DNA of 64,000 bases from positions 2,542,001 to 2,606,000 of the forward strand of contig NZ_CP063353.1 of the NCBI RefSeq assembly GCF_014931565.1, written 5' to 3'. A program made the position numbers and the translations under genes. The notes under the pieces were generated by a model. The model saw only the letters and a program-made list of their open reading frames with translations. It was not told where the DNA came from and did not search any database. This stretch comes from Clostridium sp. 'deep sea' (GTDB lineage: Bacteria > Bacillota > UBA994 > PWPR01). Positions 35,369-44,370 of the stretch are shown here, in pieces; the first letter of the stretch is position 1, and every line of letters begins with the position of its first letter.

Positions 35369-36151
35369 ATGAACATTAAAAAGCTTTACATAGTTTATTT
35401 TAGCCCAACCGATACAACCAAAAAGACTTTGCAGAACATAGCTTTAGGATTTAAAGATATAGAAGTTGAAGAAATAAATTTAACGCCTTATCATAATAGA
35501 GAGTTAGACTATAACTTTACCAAAGATGATTTAGTTATTATTGGTGCTCCTGTTTATAGTGGTAGACTACCAGAACCAGTTACAGAGATTTTGAAAAGAG
35601 TAAAAGGGTGCCAAACTCTTGCAGTACCCATTGTTGTTTATGGTAATAGAGCGTACGATGATTCATTAGCTGAGTTAAACTATTACCTTAAGTTAAATGG
35701 CTTTATCACAATTGCTGCTGCAGCATATATAGCAGAACATTCGTTATTGGCTGAAATCGCTACTAATAGACCAGATGAAAAAGACCAAAAACACCAAATA
35801 CAATTTGCAAAATCTATTATTAAAACTATTGACAGTAAAGAGTATACCCACAATACTTTAATAGTTAAGGGCAATATACCCGAGCCAATGCAGCGAAATA
35901 ATAAACTAGTACCTCAATCAACAGCTGAGTGTACAAATTGTGGAGTGTGTAGCACTGAATGTCCAATGTTAGCAATAGATAGTAAAGACTTTAACAAAAC
36001 AGATGTGCAAAAATGTATACTTTGTTTTAGATGTGTAAGATTATGCAAACAGCAAGCCAGAGTATTACAAAATGAAGTATTTAATGAAAAAATTAAAAAT
36101 ATGGCAAAAAAATTAACCGAAAGAAAACAGCCTGAGATATTTTTAATATAA
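35369..36151 (+). CDS. EFR1-type flavodoxin-ferredoxin protein
   Basis: Of 260 residues, the N-terminal half is a flavodoxin-like fold with the FMN-phosphate loop FSPTDTTKKT at residues 11-20. The C-terminal part (about 190-240) holds two [4Fe-4S] motifs, CTNCGVCSTECP and CILCFRCVRLC. EFR1 proteins are electron carriers common in anaerobic Firmicutes. GGGAGAG lies before the ATG, and a TATAAT box is at 35338. The Fur-like palindrome lies about 75 bp upstream of the predicted transcript start. Confidence 0.9.
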   Translation: MNIKKLYIVYFSPTDTTKKTLQNIALGFKDIEVEEINLTPYHNRELDYNFTKDDLVIIGAPVYSGRLPEPVTEILKRVKGCQTLAVPIVVYGNRAYDDSLAELNYYLKLNGFITIAAAAYIAEHSLLAEIATNRPDEKDQKHQIQFAKSIIKTIDSKEYTHNTLIVKGNIPEPMQRNNKLVPQSTAECTNCGVCSTECPMLAIDSKDFNKTDVQKCILCFRCVRLCKQQARVLQNEVFNEKIKNMAKKLTERKQPEIFLI

Positions 36152-36163
36152 ATGTATAAAATA

Positions 36164-36187
36164 AGGCACAGTAAATTTACTGTGCCT
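36164..36187. terminator. 24-bp palindromic terminator between convergent genes
   Basis: AGGCACAGTAAA and TTTACTGTGCCT form a perfect 24-bp palindrome between the EFR1 gene and sucD. Confidence 0.7.
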
Positions 36188-36195
36188 AAAATAAC

Positions 36196-37065
36196 TTATT
36201 TTAATAATTTAGCTACGGTTTCGCCTATTTTTTGAGGCGTATCAGCTATAAAAACACCACTATTTCGCATGGCGTTTAGTTTTTCATCAGCTGTACCTTT
36301 GCCTCCAGAAATAATTGCTCCAGCATGTCCCATTCTTTTACCAGGTGGTGCGGTTTGACCACTAATAAAGCCTACAACTGGTTTTTTCATATACTTTTTA
36401 ATCCACTCACAAGCCTGTTCTTCAGCAGTTCCGCCAATTTCTCCAATCATAACTACTACCTTTGTTAAGGGATCATTATTAAAGGCTTCTAAAACATCAA
36501 TAAAATCTGTACCATTTACAGGATCACCGCCAATTCCAACGGCAGTAGACTGACCTATGCCAAGCTGGGTAAGTTGGTGTACAGCCTCATATGTTAGTGT
36601 TCCTGAGCGTGATACAACTCCTACACAACCCTGTTGATGAATGTAACCAGGCATAATACCAATTTTACATTCATTGGGGGTAATTAATCCCGGACAGTTA
36701 GGGCCTATTAAACGAGTTTTTTTACCAACCATGTAGTTTTTAACTCTTAACATATCTTGAACAGGAATATGCTCAGTAATGCAAATTACTAAATCTAACT
36801 TAGCGTCTACAGCCTCTAAAATAGCATCAGCAGCATAAGGGGCAGGCACATATATAACTGAAGTAGTGGCCTTTGTAAACTGAACAGCTTCCTGAACAGT
36901 ATTAAAAACAGGAACCCCTTCAATTGTAGTTCCACCCTTATTAGGGGTAACACCTGCCACTATTTTAGTTCCATAATCCAACATGGCTTTGGTATGATAA
37001 GCTGCAGTATTGCCTGTAATTCCTTGCACTATTACTCTGGTATTATTATTAATCCAAATACTCAT
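36196..37065 (-). CDS. sucD: succinyl-CoA synthetase, alpha subunit
   Basis: The 289 residues include the CoA-binding N-terminal Rossmann domain ([20 protein letters not shown]), the GPNCPGLI segment and the active-site His in [14 protein letters not shown], which is phosphorylated during the reaction. With SucC it interconverts succinyl-CoA and succinate with ATP or GTP. sucC lies directly upstream (adjacent stop and start), and both follow a permease gene and a cobalamin riboswitch. Confidence 0.95.
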   Translation of the reverse strand: MSIWINNNTRVIVQGITGNTAAYHTKAMLDYGTKIVAGVTPNKGGTTIEGVPVFNTVQEAVQFTKATTSVIYVPAPYAADAILEAVDAKLDLVICITEHIPVQDMLRVKNYMVGKKTRLIGPNCPGLITPNECKIGIMPGYIHQQGCVGVVSRSGTLTYEAVHQLTQLGIGQSTAVGIGGDPVNGTDFIDVLEAFNNDPLTKVVVMIGEIGGTAEEQACEWIKKYMKKPVVGFISGQTAPPGKRMGHAGAIISGGKGTADEKLNAMRNSGVFIADTPQKIGETVAKLLK

Positions 37066-38232
37066 TTATTTACCCTCCGTTAAGCTGACTATTGTTTGGG
37101 CACCCTCACTAAGAGTTGAAACTAAGTTTACATCGAGAGTAGATGAGACTAAAATTTGTTTACCTTCTTCTACATTTGTTCCCTCTAATCTAACTACTAA
37201 AGGCAAATCTAACTTAGTATTTTTTAAGGCATTAACAACCCCACGAGCAATTACATCACACTTCATTATTCCACCAAAAATATTAACAAAAACACCTTTA
37301 ACATTAGTATCACTAAGAATAATTTTTAAAGCCTTACTTATTTTATCCTCTGTAGCACCACCACCAACATCCAAAAAATTAGCAGGATTACCGCCGTAGT
37401 GCTTAATAATATCCATAGTAGCCATAGCTAAACCGGCTCCATTAACCATGCATCCAATAGAACCATTTAAAGATATATAAGACAAACCATACCTAGAGGC
37501 CTCAAGCTCTTTTTTATCTTCTTCACTCTCGTCCCTAAGAGCAAAAATATCTTTTTGACGGTATAGGGCATTGCTATCAAAGTTTAGCTTAGCATCAAGG
37601 GCTAAAATATCATTTTCCTTAGTTATAACTAATGGGTTAATTTCTGCAATAGAGCAGTCTTTTTCTATAAAACAACTATAAAGATTTTTCATTACCTTAA
37701 CAGCTTTATTAATTAATTGAGTAGGCATGTTGATTCCATATGCAATTTGTCTTGCCTGAAAATCTGTTAATCCTACTAAAGGGTTAATAAAAACCTTAAT
37801 AATTTTTTCGGGACTATTTTGGGCAACCTGCTCAATCTCAGTACCACCTTCTTCAGAGGCTATTAAAGCAACTGTTGAAGTATCACGATCTAAAACTAAT
37901 CCCAAATAATACTCCGATTCAATCTCACAACCTTCTTCTAGTAAAACACAGTTAACCTGTTTACCCTCGGGACCAGTTTGATGAGTAACTAAAACTTTAC
38001 CTAGTAATTCATTGGTATATTTTTTAACCTCGTCAATACTATTTGCCAGTTTTACTCCACCAGCTTTTCCTCGTCCGCCAGCATGAATTTGGGCTTTAAC
38101 GGCAACAACATCGCTCTCTAAACCCCAAACTAGTCTTTCCGCATCTTCTTTATTAAAAACAACCTTGCCCTTTGGCACATTTATATTAAAACTACTTAAA
38201 ATTCTCTTTGCCTGATACTCATGTATATTCAT
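37066..38232 (-). CDS. sucC: succinyl-CoA synthetase, beta subunit
   Basis: The 388 residues contain the ATP-grasp domain starting [11 protein letters not shown], the [18 protein letters not shown] nucleotide-loop region, and the C-terminal flavodoxin-like domain with [17 protein letters not shown] and [11 protein letters not shown]. In this direction the pair can make ATP from succinyl-CoA. It is part of a three-gene operon with a SucE/AspT-type permease, downstream of a B12 riboswitch, an unusual setting for sucCD. Confidence 0.95.
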   Translation of the reverse strand: MNIHEYQAKRILSSFNINVPKGKVVFNKEDAERLVWGLESDVVAVKAQIHAGGRGKAGGVKLANSIDEVKKYTNELLGKVLVTHQTGPEGKQVNCVLLEEGCEIESEYYLGLVLDRDTSTVALIASEEGGTEIEQVAQNSPEKIIKVFINPLVGLTDFQARQIAYGINMPTQLINKAVKVMKNLYSCFIEKDCSIAEINPLVITKENDILALDAKLNFDSNALYRQKDIFALRDESEEDKKELEASRYGLSYISLNGSIGCMVNGAGLAMATMDIIKHYGGNPANFLDVGGGATEDKISKALKIILSDTNVKGVFVNIFGGIMKCDVIARGVVNALKNTKLDLPLVVRLEGTNVEEGKQILVSSTLDVNLVSTLSEGAQTIVSLTEGK

Positions 38233-38249
38233 AAATTAAACTCCTAATA

Positions 38250-39416
38250 TTATATTTTAAATAAGATATTAGTGAATAAAATCATAAAAAAGAGAGCAAA
38301 TGGATAAGTAGCACCATATCCTACCGTAACCTCTTCACTATTAACCGCCTCAATAGAGGCCGCTAAACCTGGTGTACTTGTCATACCACCACAAATACCA
38401 CCTATTAAGTGTATTACATTAAGCTTTAGCACAAATTTGCCTACCACATAGCCCATAAAAACACTGAGACTACCTGTAGTAAGTCCAAATAATAGTAATT
38501 GCAAGCCAGAGCTCTGTATGAGAGACACCGCATTATAGCCATAGTTTAATCCAACAATAGCTAAAAACATATTAAGAGAAATATCTCTAACTACTGATAA
38601 TGATTTTTTACTCATACTAAAGTTCATAGAGCCAATTTTTTTTACCTCACCTAATATTAAAGACATAATTAGTACTCCACCGGTTGATCCTAAAGCAAAA
38701 TTACCAATAAAAGAACCCAAATAAATCTTTACTTTGCCAAGTAATACCCCTGTTAAACATACAAAGCTAAAAGCTATAATATCAAAACTAGTATTTTTTG
38801 ATTCTGTTATATTGTCGTTAGTGTTATCATTTTTACCTTGTTTAGTATATTTTTTACCCATAAACTGAGCAAAAATAATAACTATTGCTACTCCAGGTAC
38901 ATAAGATATTGAATAGCCTAAGCCTACTAAAGCTTCACTATTAGCTACTGAATTTTTAGCCATTTCTAAAGCGGTAGCTAATCCTGGCGAGCTTGTTAAA
39001 GAACCAACATAAGTACCAATAATGCTTGCGTTACTAAAGTGAGTAAAGGATTTAGCAAATATTAGGGTTAAACATGCCCCTGTAAATGTAATAACAAAAG
39101 CCAAAAATACAAATTTTAAGCCATTTTTTTTAATAGTTTGTTTAATGTTTTTAGAAGCAATAAGACCCACTGAGGCAATAAAGCCAATTAAACTTAAGCT
39201 AAACAAATCTTTGGTAACAAAAGGGGCTCCAAAACTAACATTGCCATTAATAGCTACCCATTTAGTTACCGTGTAGCTTAAAAAAATGCCAACAAATAGC
39301 CCCCCAGAGCTACCTAGTTTAAAGTTTTTATACTCAAGTTTACCAAGATACTGCCCTAAAACTATACTTAAAAACAAAAGAACAAAAGGGTTTGTGATAA
39401 TACTTTTTATATCCAA
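38250..39416 (-). CDS. AspT/SucE-type permease (AAE family), probable succinate or dicarboxylate exporter
   Basis: This 388-residue membrane protein of about ten helices carries the duplicated family motif, TSSPGLATALEMAKNS in the first half and TSTPGLAASIEAVNSE in the second. The soluble RCK domains of longer AspT proteins are missing. Family members exchange aspartate/alanine or export succinate (SucE). The start is TTG 39416, preceded by GGAGGAGA at 8 nt. It is the first full-length gene behind the cobalamin riboswitch and is followed by sucC-sucD, which makes succinate the likely cargo. Confidence 0.78.
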   Translation of the reverse strand: MDIKSIITNPFVLLFLSIVLGQYLGKLEYKNFKLGSSGGLFVGIFLSYTVTKWVAINGNVSFGAPFVTKDLFSLSLIGFIASVGLIASKNIKQTIKKNGLKFVFLAFVITFTGACLTLIFAKSFTHFSNASIIGTYVGSLTSSPGLATALEMAKNSVANSEALVGLGYSISYVPGVAIVIIFAQFMGKKYTKQGKNDNTNDNITESKNTSFDIIAFSFVCLTGVLLGKVKIYLGSFIGNFALGSTGGVLIMSLILGEVKKIGSMNFSMSKKSLSVVRDISLNMFLAIVGLNYGYNAVSLIQSSGLQLLLFGLTTGSLSVFMGYVVGKFVLKLNVIHLIGGICGGMTSTPGLAASIEAVNSEEVTVGYGATYPFALFFMILFTNILFKI

Positions 39417-39442
39417 ATGATTCTCCTCCTCAAATTATCACC

Positions 39443-39550
39443 TTAAAAAATAAAAAAACCAGCATTCAAAAAATGCTGGTGCTCGTTGGCTTTTACCTTT
39501 CCTTTACGAAAAGCAAACATCAAAAACAGTAGAATACATAATCCTACCAT
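39443..39550 (-). CDS. 35-codon leader ORF / small membrane peptide between riboswitch and terminator
   Basis: From ATG 39550 a 35-codon frame encodes a hydrophobic N-terminal segment (VGLCILLFLMFAF), a basic patch (RKGKVK) and a hydrophobic tail (AGFFIF). A very strong GAGGAGGTG ribosome site lies 10 nt upstream. The frame runs through the intrinsic terminator hairpin and stops within its T-tract. It could be a small subunit of the permease encoded 26 bp downstream or a regulatory leader whose translation blocks the terminator. Confidence 0.5.
   Translation of the reverse strand: MVGLCILLFLMFAFRKGKVKANEHQHFLNAGFFIF
39446..39480 (-). terminator. riboswitch-controlled intrinsic terminator
   Basis: On the minus strand ACCAGCATT (39480-39472) pairs with AATGCTGGT (39466-39458), followed by TTTTTTATTTTT. 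The sequence AATGCTG at 39594-39588, just past the aptamer, is a copy of the 3' arm and could pair with the 5' arm as an antiterminator. Confidence 0.8.
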
Positions 39551-39602
39551 AGTTTAATAACACCTCCTCATCCTCGTGAGTAAATTACAGCATTGTTACT
39601 AC

Positions 39603-39775
39603 TGGCAGGTCTCCTGACTTAGGCATAACAAAATTTATTCCTTCCCATACATAAGTACAGTGGTAATAATAAATTTCTAACCTTTACAGTGGCGGGACCG
39701 TGTTGGCTTTTAACCAAACTTCCCTTTTAAGAAATTGCGTATTAACAATTTCACCAATAGCCGAATATTCAATTC
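39603..39775 (-). promoter_or_regulatory. cobalamin (B12) riboswitch
   Basis: On the minus strand the two best-conserved blocks are present and correctly ordered: CGGTCCCGCCACTGTAA (about 39702-39686), then the B12 box AGTCAGGAGACCTGCC (39619-39604). Upstream lie AAAAGGGAAG and a GGTTAAAAGCC stem as in the four-way core. It precedes the leader ORF, permease, sucC and sucD. Cobalamin binding normally turns such genes off. Confidence 0.93.
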
Positions 39776-39888
39776 CGCTTCACTATACAATGCATTTATA
39801 AAACTGTCAATGTTGTTTTTTAAACTTTAAGGTCTTTTTTGTGTTTAAGGTACTAGGCTACAAACATTAAATTATAGGTTTTTAAATG

Positions 39889-39913
39889 AAAAAGACCCTA
39901 TATGGGTCTTTTT
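39889..39913 (-). terminator. intrinsic terminator of the P5C dehydrogenase gene
   Basis: AAAAAGACCC (39889-39898) pairs with GGGTCTTTTT (39904-39913), with T-tracts on both sides. Confidence 0.8.
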
Positions 39914-39955
39914 CTGTGTGTTTATTAAGTTATCTACTAAAACTTATAGTAGTAA

Positions 39956-41584
39956 TTAATCTTGCATAAATTTATACTTATATGAATGAGGCGGATTAAA
40001 GTTTTCTTTAATATTTCTTAAAGTTACCCATCTCTGTAGGTTTAATTTACTTCCTGCCTTGTCATTTGTTCCTGACTTACGTGAACCACCAAAAGGCTGT
40101 TGACCAACTACGGCACCTGTTGGTTTGTCATTAATGTAAAAGTTACCAGCACTGTGGCTTAGTACTTCTTCCATATGTTCTATTACATATCTATCCTGAG
40201 CAAAAATTGCCCCTGTTAAAGCATAAGGTGATGTTTCATCACATAGCTGTAATGTATCTTCAAATTCTTCGTCATTATATACATAAATAGTAAGTACAGG
40301 TCCAAAAATTTCTTCTTGCATTGTCTTAAACTTAGGGTTGCTAGTTACTATAATAGTAGGGTCAATAAAATAGCCTACAGAGTCATCGTAGGTTCCCCCA
40401 GTAATAATTTCAGCTTCATTTGAGTTTTTAGCGTAATCAATATAGCTGGCAATTTTATTAAAGGCCACTTTATCAATAACTGCACTCATATAATTAGTAA
40501 AATCTTCAACATCGCCAACTGAAATTTTACTAACGTCTGCTATTAAATCATCTTTAATAATGTTATAAATGCTTGCTGGAATATAGGCACGTGAGGCAGC
40601 TGAACACTTTTGACCTTGGTACTCAAAAGAACCACGTATTAAAGCAGTTTTAAGGGCCTGAGCATCACATGATTTGTGAGCAAATACAAAATCTTTACCA
40701 CCAGTTTCACCTACAATACGAGGGTAACTTCTATATGAGTCTATATTTTTGCCAATGTTTTGCCAAATAATTTCAAATACTCGAGTTGAGCCAGTAAAAT
40801 GAATACCTGCAAAGTCTTTATGAGCTATTGCTACTTCACTTATAGCTGGTCCATCACAAGGTACAAAATTAATAACCCCAGCAGGTAAGCCAGCCTCTTG
40901 TAATAGTTTCATAATAAAGTAATTAGAATAAACAGCTGTTCCTGCAGGCTTCCACAAAACGGTATTGCCTAAAAGTGCAGGGGCTGTTGGTAAGTTGCCA
41001 CCTATAGCCGTAAAGTTAAAGGGTGAAATAGCAACAACAAAACCATCTAGAGGTCTGTATTCAATTCTGTTCCATTCTGTGCTGGTTGAATAAGGTTGGT
41101 CTTGATAAATTTGTTCTGTGAACTGAACATTAAAGCGTAAAAAATCAGCAAATTCACAGGCAGAGTCAATCTCTGCTTGGTGAGCAGTTTTACTTTGCCC
41201 AAGCATGGTGGCAGCATTTAAAGTAGCACGCCAAGGGCCAGCTAATAGTTCTGCAGCCTTTAAAAAAATAGCAGCTCGGTGTTCCCACTTAAGCTTAGAC
41301 CATTCTTTTTTTGCTACTTCGGCGGCCTCAATAGCCATTTGCAATTCTTTTTTACCAGCTACATGGTAATGGGCTAAAATATGTTGATGATTATGAGGAA
41401 TAATGCAGGTTTCTAAGTTGCCGGTTCTAATTTCTTTCCCCCCAATAATTAAAGGAATTTCAATTTCACGGCTCTTTAGATCTTTAAGCTTGTTCACTAG
41501 TGTGATTCGTTCAGCACTGCCTTTTTCATAGTGCAAAACAGGCTCATTCTTTGGTAGGGGAATTTTAAATATTCCTTTATTCAT
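39956..41584 (-). CDS. pruA: 1-pyrroline-5-carboxylate (glutamate semialdehyde) dehydrogenase
   Basis: The protein of about 542 residues is of the long P5CDH type. The catalytic Glu is in VGETGGKDF and the catalytic Cys in GQKCSAASRAY; the NAD-binding GSTRVF motif is near residue 262. It oxidises P5C from proline or ornithine to glutamate. ATG 41584 is chosen because GGAGG lies 8 nt upstream; the frame also allows TTG 41599. No proline dehydrogenase gene is next to it. A long structured leader of unknown type precedes it. Confidence 0.93.
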   Translation of the reverse strand: MNKGIFKIPLPKNEPVLHYEKGSAERITLVNKLKDLKSREIEIPLIIGGKEIRTGNLETCIIPHNHQHILAHYHVAGKKELQMAIEAAEVAKKEWSKLKWEHRAAIFLKAAELLAGPWRATLNAATMLGQSKTAHQAEIDSACEFADFLRFNVQFTEQIYQDQPYSTSTEWNRIEYRPLDGFVVAISPFNFTAIGGNLPTAPALLGNTVLWKPAGTAVYSNYFIMKLLQEAGLPAGVINFVPCDGPAISEVAIAHKDFAGIHFTGSTRVFEIIWQNIGKNIDSYRSYPRIVGETGGKDFVFAHKSCDAQALKTALIRGSFEYQGQKCSAASRAYIPASIYNIIKDDLIADVSKISVGDVEDFTNYMSAVIDKVAFNKIASYIDYAKNSNEAEIITGGTYDDSVGYFIDPTIIVTSNPKFKTMQEEIFGPVLTIYVYNDEEFEDTLQLCDETSPYALTGAIFAQDRYVIEHMEEVLSHSAGNFYINDKPTGAVVGQQPFGGSRKSGTNDKAGSKLNLQRWVTLRNIKENFNPPHSYKYKFMQD

Positions 41585-41599
41585 TTTAAATACCTCCAA

Positions 41600-41870
41600 A
41601 AATAGTTATCGAACACTCGGAGGCAGAGTCGGAGCATGATGAATTATATATTACGTAATTAAACAATAGCCCTTAATTTAGCTAATAAACAACTAAGCCT
41701 GTTAACAGGCATCACTAAACTAATGAGCTATATATTCATACCCCTTTCCGCACTGGGAGGCTTAATCGTTTCCAACTAAACCCTATCGGTCTTAGTTCCA
41801 TAAAATATATTTCCCAGGAAAAAAGACTCGGAGTAAATATTCGACTCGCCTGTAATAATAGTTATTTACC
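41600..41870 (-). promoter_or_regulatory. long structured leader of unknown class upstream of pruA
   Basis: About 270 nt without a gene hold several helices on the minus strand. A CTGGGA/TCCCAG pair encloses an AACTAAGACC-GATAG-GGGTTTAGTT hairpin with one mismatch. A perfect GCCTGTTAACAGGC palindrome follows, and near the gene a CCTCC could pair with the GGAGG ribosome site. CTCCGAGT occurs at both ends. I found no T-box, lysine, SAM, glycine or c-di-nucleotide consensus. It may be a new regulatory RNA. Confidence 0.4.
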
Positions 41871-41917
41871 AAGAGAATGTCAATAATTCTTTAAAAAATA
41901 AATTTAAAAATAATAAA

Positions 41918-41943
41918 AGCATTGCCAAAAAGTAGCCAATGCC
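41918..41943 (-). terminator. intrinsic terminator of the esterase-like gene
   Basis: GCATTG and CAATGC arms (within 41918-41943) form a short hairpin followed on the minus strand by TTTTATTATTTTT. Confidence 0.6.
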
Positions 41944-41969
41944 TTTATTTATTAGGTTTTATCAGTTAA

Positions 41970-43343
41970 TTATTCATTTAAGGCGTCTTTTAAAAACTCA
42001 TAAATATCATTAGCAATTTCCGTAGTGATTTCATGTTTAACATTTTCATAAATCCTAAATTCAGAATTACTTAGACCTTTGTTTGCATATAAGTCTTTTA
42101 TTATCTTAAATCTCTCAAGTAACACTTTATTATAAACTCTATGCAAAATAACATCATTATCTTGATCACTTAAGTTTCCCTTTACATATACAGGGGTAGG
42201 TTTGCTTTGGGATAGCTTTTTGGTATTTTCAGTTATGAACTTATTATAATACTCTAACCATGTATAGGTATTTGTTTTACCATTGTTGGTGATAACTTGC
42301 CAGCCACCCTCATCTTTGCTTCCTTTATAAATAAACCTGTTTATTGCTTTAAAAGTGTTAATATTAAAATCTTTACCTGTGATATCTTGGTAGTCATAAA
42401 CACCAATAGGATAAGGTAAATTTTCACCCTTAAACGTTTTAAGTGGAACCATATTATTACAACCACCTATTACAGTTGCTTTAACTAACTCTGGGTGTAA
42501 AAAGCTAAATCTGTCAGTAAAATCTCCAGATGCAGAAAAGCCAAACATTAAAATCTTATTAGCTACATTTATATCGCCGTCTTTTAATCGCTTTTGGCAG
42601 TCTTTAACCATAGCTATCAGCTGTAAATCTAATCGCTCATTATCAGGAACTAAAATAGTTATTCTATCTAGTGAATGGGTATCCATAACCTCAGTACGTG
42701 GAAATATTGGCACTAGCAGAGGTACCCCTAATTTAGTTGCCAATTGTGCTTGTTTAATAGCTAAGCTTATAGCGCTATTTTTATGTATTTCAATATTCTC
42801 ACAAACTAAGCCAGTGTTATTGGGCATAACTAAAATGTTTTTATGGTTAACTTTTGTAGGGGTAAATAAAATGTATTGGTAATTAAATCCCTTGTTAATA
42901 TTGCTATTTACAATCTCATAATTTGCATTAGGCAGTTTATATATAGGGTAAGTATTTTTTAGCCCTACATAAACACCACCTGTATAGTTTTTAACAGCAA
43001 CATTAATGTTATAGATGTTAGGTTTTAGGTCTAAAGAAAAATCATTTTCAATTTGTTTAAAATCCTTTGTAAAAACTACTTGTTCTTTCTCGTCAGTAAT
43101 AGTTAACACTCCAGTGCCTGTAAGATTCTTAGCCCAAAGACGTAATTCTACGTTATTTTTAGCTATAAATCTCTTACTATAATTACCATTATAAAAGGGT
43201 CGTTGAAACATACTGCAACTAATGTTATTACTGCTTGCTTTTTCAGCGTTTAAACCAATGTAGATAGTAAGTATTTTAAACGAAACTAACAAAATAACAG
43301 CTAAACAAACAGCTAGTATAATTCTACGTGTTTTTAATTTCAT
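41970..43343 (-). CDS. membrane-anchored or secreted alpha/beta-hydrolase (esterase-like)
   Basis: The 457-residue protein has an N-terminal hydrophobic helix (about 8-30) that may be a signal peptide or anchor, then a beta-rich region (about 45-150) and an alpha/beta-hydrolase domain. The nucleophile elbow is G-F-S-A-S-G at about residue 272, and a His near the C-terminus (NVKHEITTE) may complete the triad. The layout resembles PHB-depolymerase-like esterases. The gene stands alone, flanked by terminators. Confidence 0.7.
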   Translation of the reverse strand: MKLKTRRIILAVCLAVILLVSFKILTIYIGLNAEKASSNNISCSMFQRPFYNGNYSKRFIAKNNVELRLWAKNLTGTGVLTITDEKEQVVFTKDFKQIENDFSLDLKPNIYNINVAVKNYTGGVYVGLKNTYPIYKLPNANYEIVNSNINKGFNYQYILFTPTKVNHKNILVMPNNTGLVCENIEIHKNSAISLAIKQAQLATKLGVPLLVPIFPRTEVMDTHSLDRITILVPDNERLDLQLIAMVKDCQKRLKDGDINVANKILMFGFSASGDFTDRFSFLHPELVKATVIGGCNNMVPLKTFKGENLPYPIGVYDYQDITGKDFNINTFKAINRFIYKGSKDEGGWQVITNNGKTNTYTWLEYYNKFITENTKKLSQSKPTPVYVKGNLSDQDNDVILHRVYNKVLLERFKIIKDLYANKGLSNSEFRIYENVKHEITTEIANDIYEFLKDALNE

Positions 43344-43449
43344 AAAAAGACTCTCCTTTACATGTAAATATCAATAAGCTTTTCAATATTAACATGTAAA
43401 AATTAACATAATTATAAAGAAATAATTAATATATTATTAAGATAATACT

Positions 43450-43482
43450 AAAGGCTGTTCACTTTTTTAGTGAACAGCCTTT
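43450..43482. terminator. 14-bp stem terminator
   Basis: AAAGGCTGTTCACT (43450-43463) pairs perfectly with AGTGAACAGCCTTT (43469-43482) around five T. It follows the stop codon of the MerR/TipA gene. Confidence 0.75.
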
Positions 43483-43488
43483 TTGGAG

Positions 43489-44250
43489 TTATGCTTTATT
43501 TACGTAAACTAAAACACTATCACGTAAAAATTTGGCTAAGCCAGGTTGCTCTTTATCGTAATATGCTGTAAATCTCTCATCTTCAACATACATTTTAACT
43601 AATCCAGTGTGAGCTTCTTCGTTATAGTAACCCCAACACATAGTTATCCATTGTTTGTGAAGTTTAGCAACAGTTTGTGCCAAAGCACTATTTACATCGC
43701 CGGTTTTATAAGCCTCTAGCAGTTTAATATTAATTTCCTTACTTAAGTTATCCATTTTATGGTATTCTGCTTTATTCATGTTTTTAAACGCCTTATAGGA
43801 TTTATCAACAGCATCTTCGCCATACTTTTCTCTAATTTCTGTGCCATATTTTTCTTCATTTTCGGCTAACAGTTTTGATTTAAATCCTTCAAATTTCTCT
43901 TTATCAGTCATTTTAAGGCTCCCTTCTTTCATTGTTATAGTTTTTTGAACATTTTTAATTAAGCTATTGATTTGCTGTTGTTTTGCCAATAGCTTATGCA
44001 AATGTTGCTTTAATGCACTAACCTCATTAAAAGTAGGTGAATGTAGAATACTTTTAATATTATCTAAGCTAACACCTAGCTCGCGATAAAATAAAATCTG
44101 TTGTAGTTTATTTACCTCATGTTCGCCATAAATACGATATCCAGAAGAGCTTATTCTTTTGGGCTTTAGTAAGTCTATTTCATCATAATAGCGAATAGTT
44201 CTTGAACTAATGCCAGCTAAGTAGCTTAGCTTTTTAACTGTATACTCCAT
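43489..44250 (-). CDS. MerR-family regulator with TipAS-type antibiotic-binding domain
   Basis: Residues 1-70 form a MerR winged helix (SYLAGISSRTIRYYDEIDLL). A coiled coil follows (about 80-115), then a helical TipAS domain (about 130-253). TipA-type proteins bind peptide antibiotics or other large ligands and activate their own promoter. ATG 44250 is supported by AGGAGGTGA upstream. The promoter has the stretched 19-bp spacer used by MerR activators. Confidence 0.88.
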   Translation of the reverse strand: MEYTVKKLSYLAGISSRTIRYYDEIDLLKPKRISSSGYRIYGEHEVNKLQQILFYRELGVSLDNIKSILHSPTFNEVSALKQHLHKLLAKQQQINSLIKNVQKTITMKEGSLKMTDKEKFEGFKSKLLAENEEKYGTEIREKYGEDAVDKSYKAFKNMNKAEYHKMDNLSKEINIKLLEAYKTGDVNSALAQTVAKLHKQWITMCWGYYNEEAHTGLVKMYVEDERFTAYYDKEQPGLAKFLRDSVLVYVNKA

Positions 44251-44269
44251 AAAATCACCTCCTAAAAAA

Positions 44270-44300
44270 ACTATACACTTATACGTAGCGTAAAGGTCAA
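44270..44300 (-). promoter_or_regulatory. MerR-type promoter with 19-bp spacer
   Basis: On the minus strand TTGACC (44300-44295) and TATAGT (44275-44270) are 19 bp apart. The spacer contains an imperfect palindrome CTTTACG-CTA-CGTATAAG, the expected binding site for the MerR protein encoded downstream. Confidence 0.7.
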
Positions 44301-44310
44301 GGGCACACCA

Positions 44311-44350
44311 GTAGGAAATCACCTCTTTGTGATTCCATTGTGGATATTTA
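44311..44350 (+). repeat. dispersed 40-bp repeat, copy 1
   Basis: This segment matches 52556-52595 at 36 of 40 positions in the same orientation. It contains a GGAAATCAC...GTGATTCC hairpin. Confidence 0.7.
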
Positions 44351-44370
44351 GGTAACCTGTAATAACATCT

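Noticed and set aside
41600-41870. T-box or lysine riboswitch upstream of pruA
   Set aside because: The T-box antiterminator GGGTGGnACCGCG and the conserved lysine-riboswitch blocks are absent.
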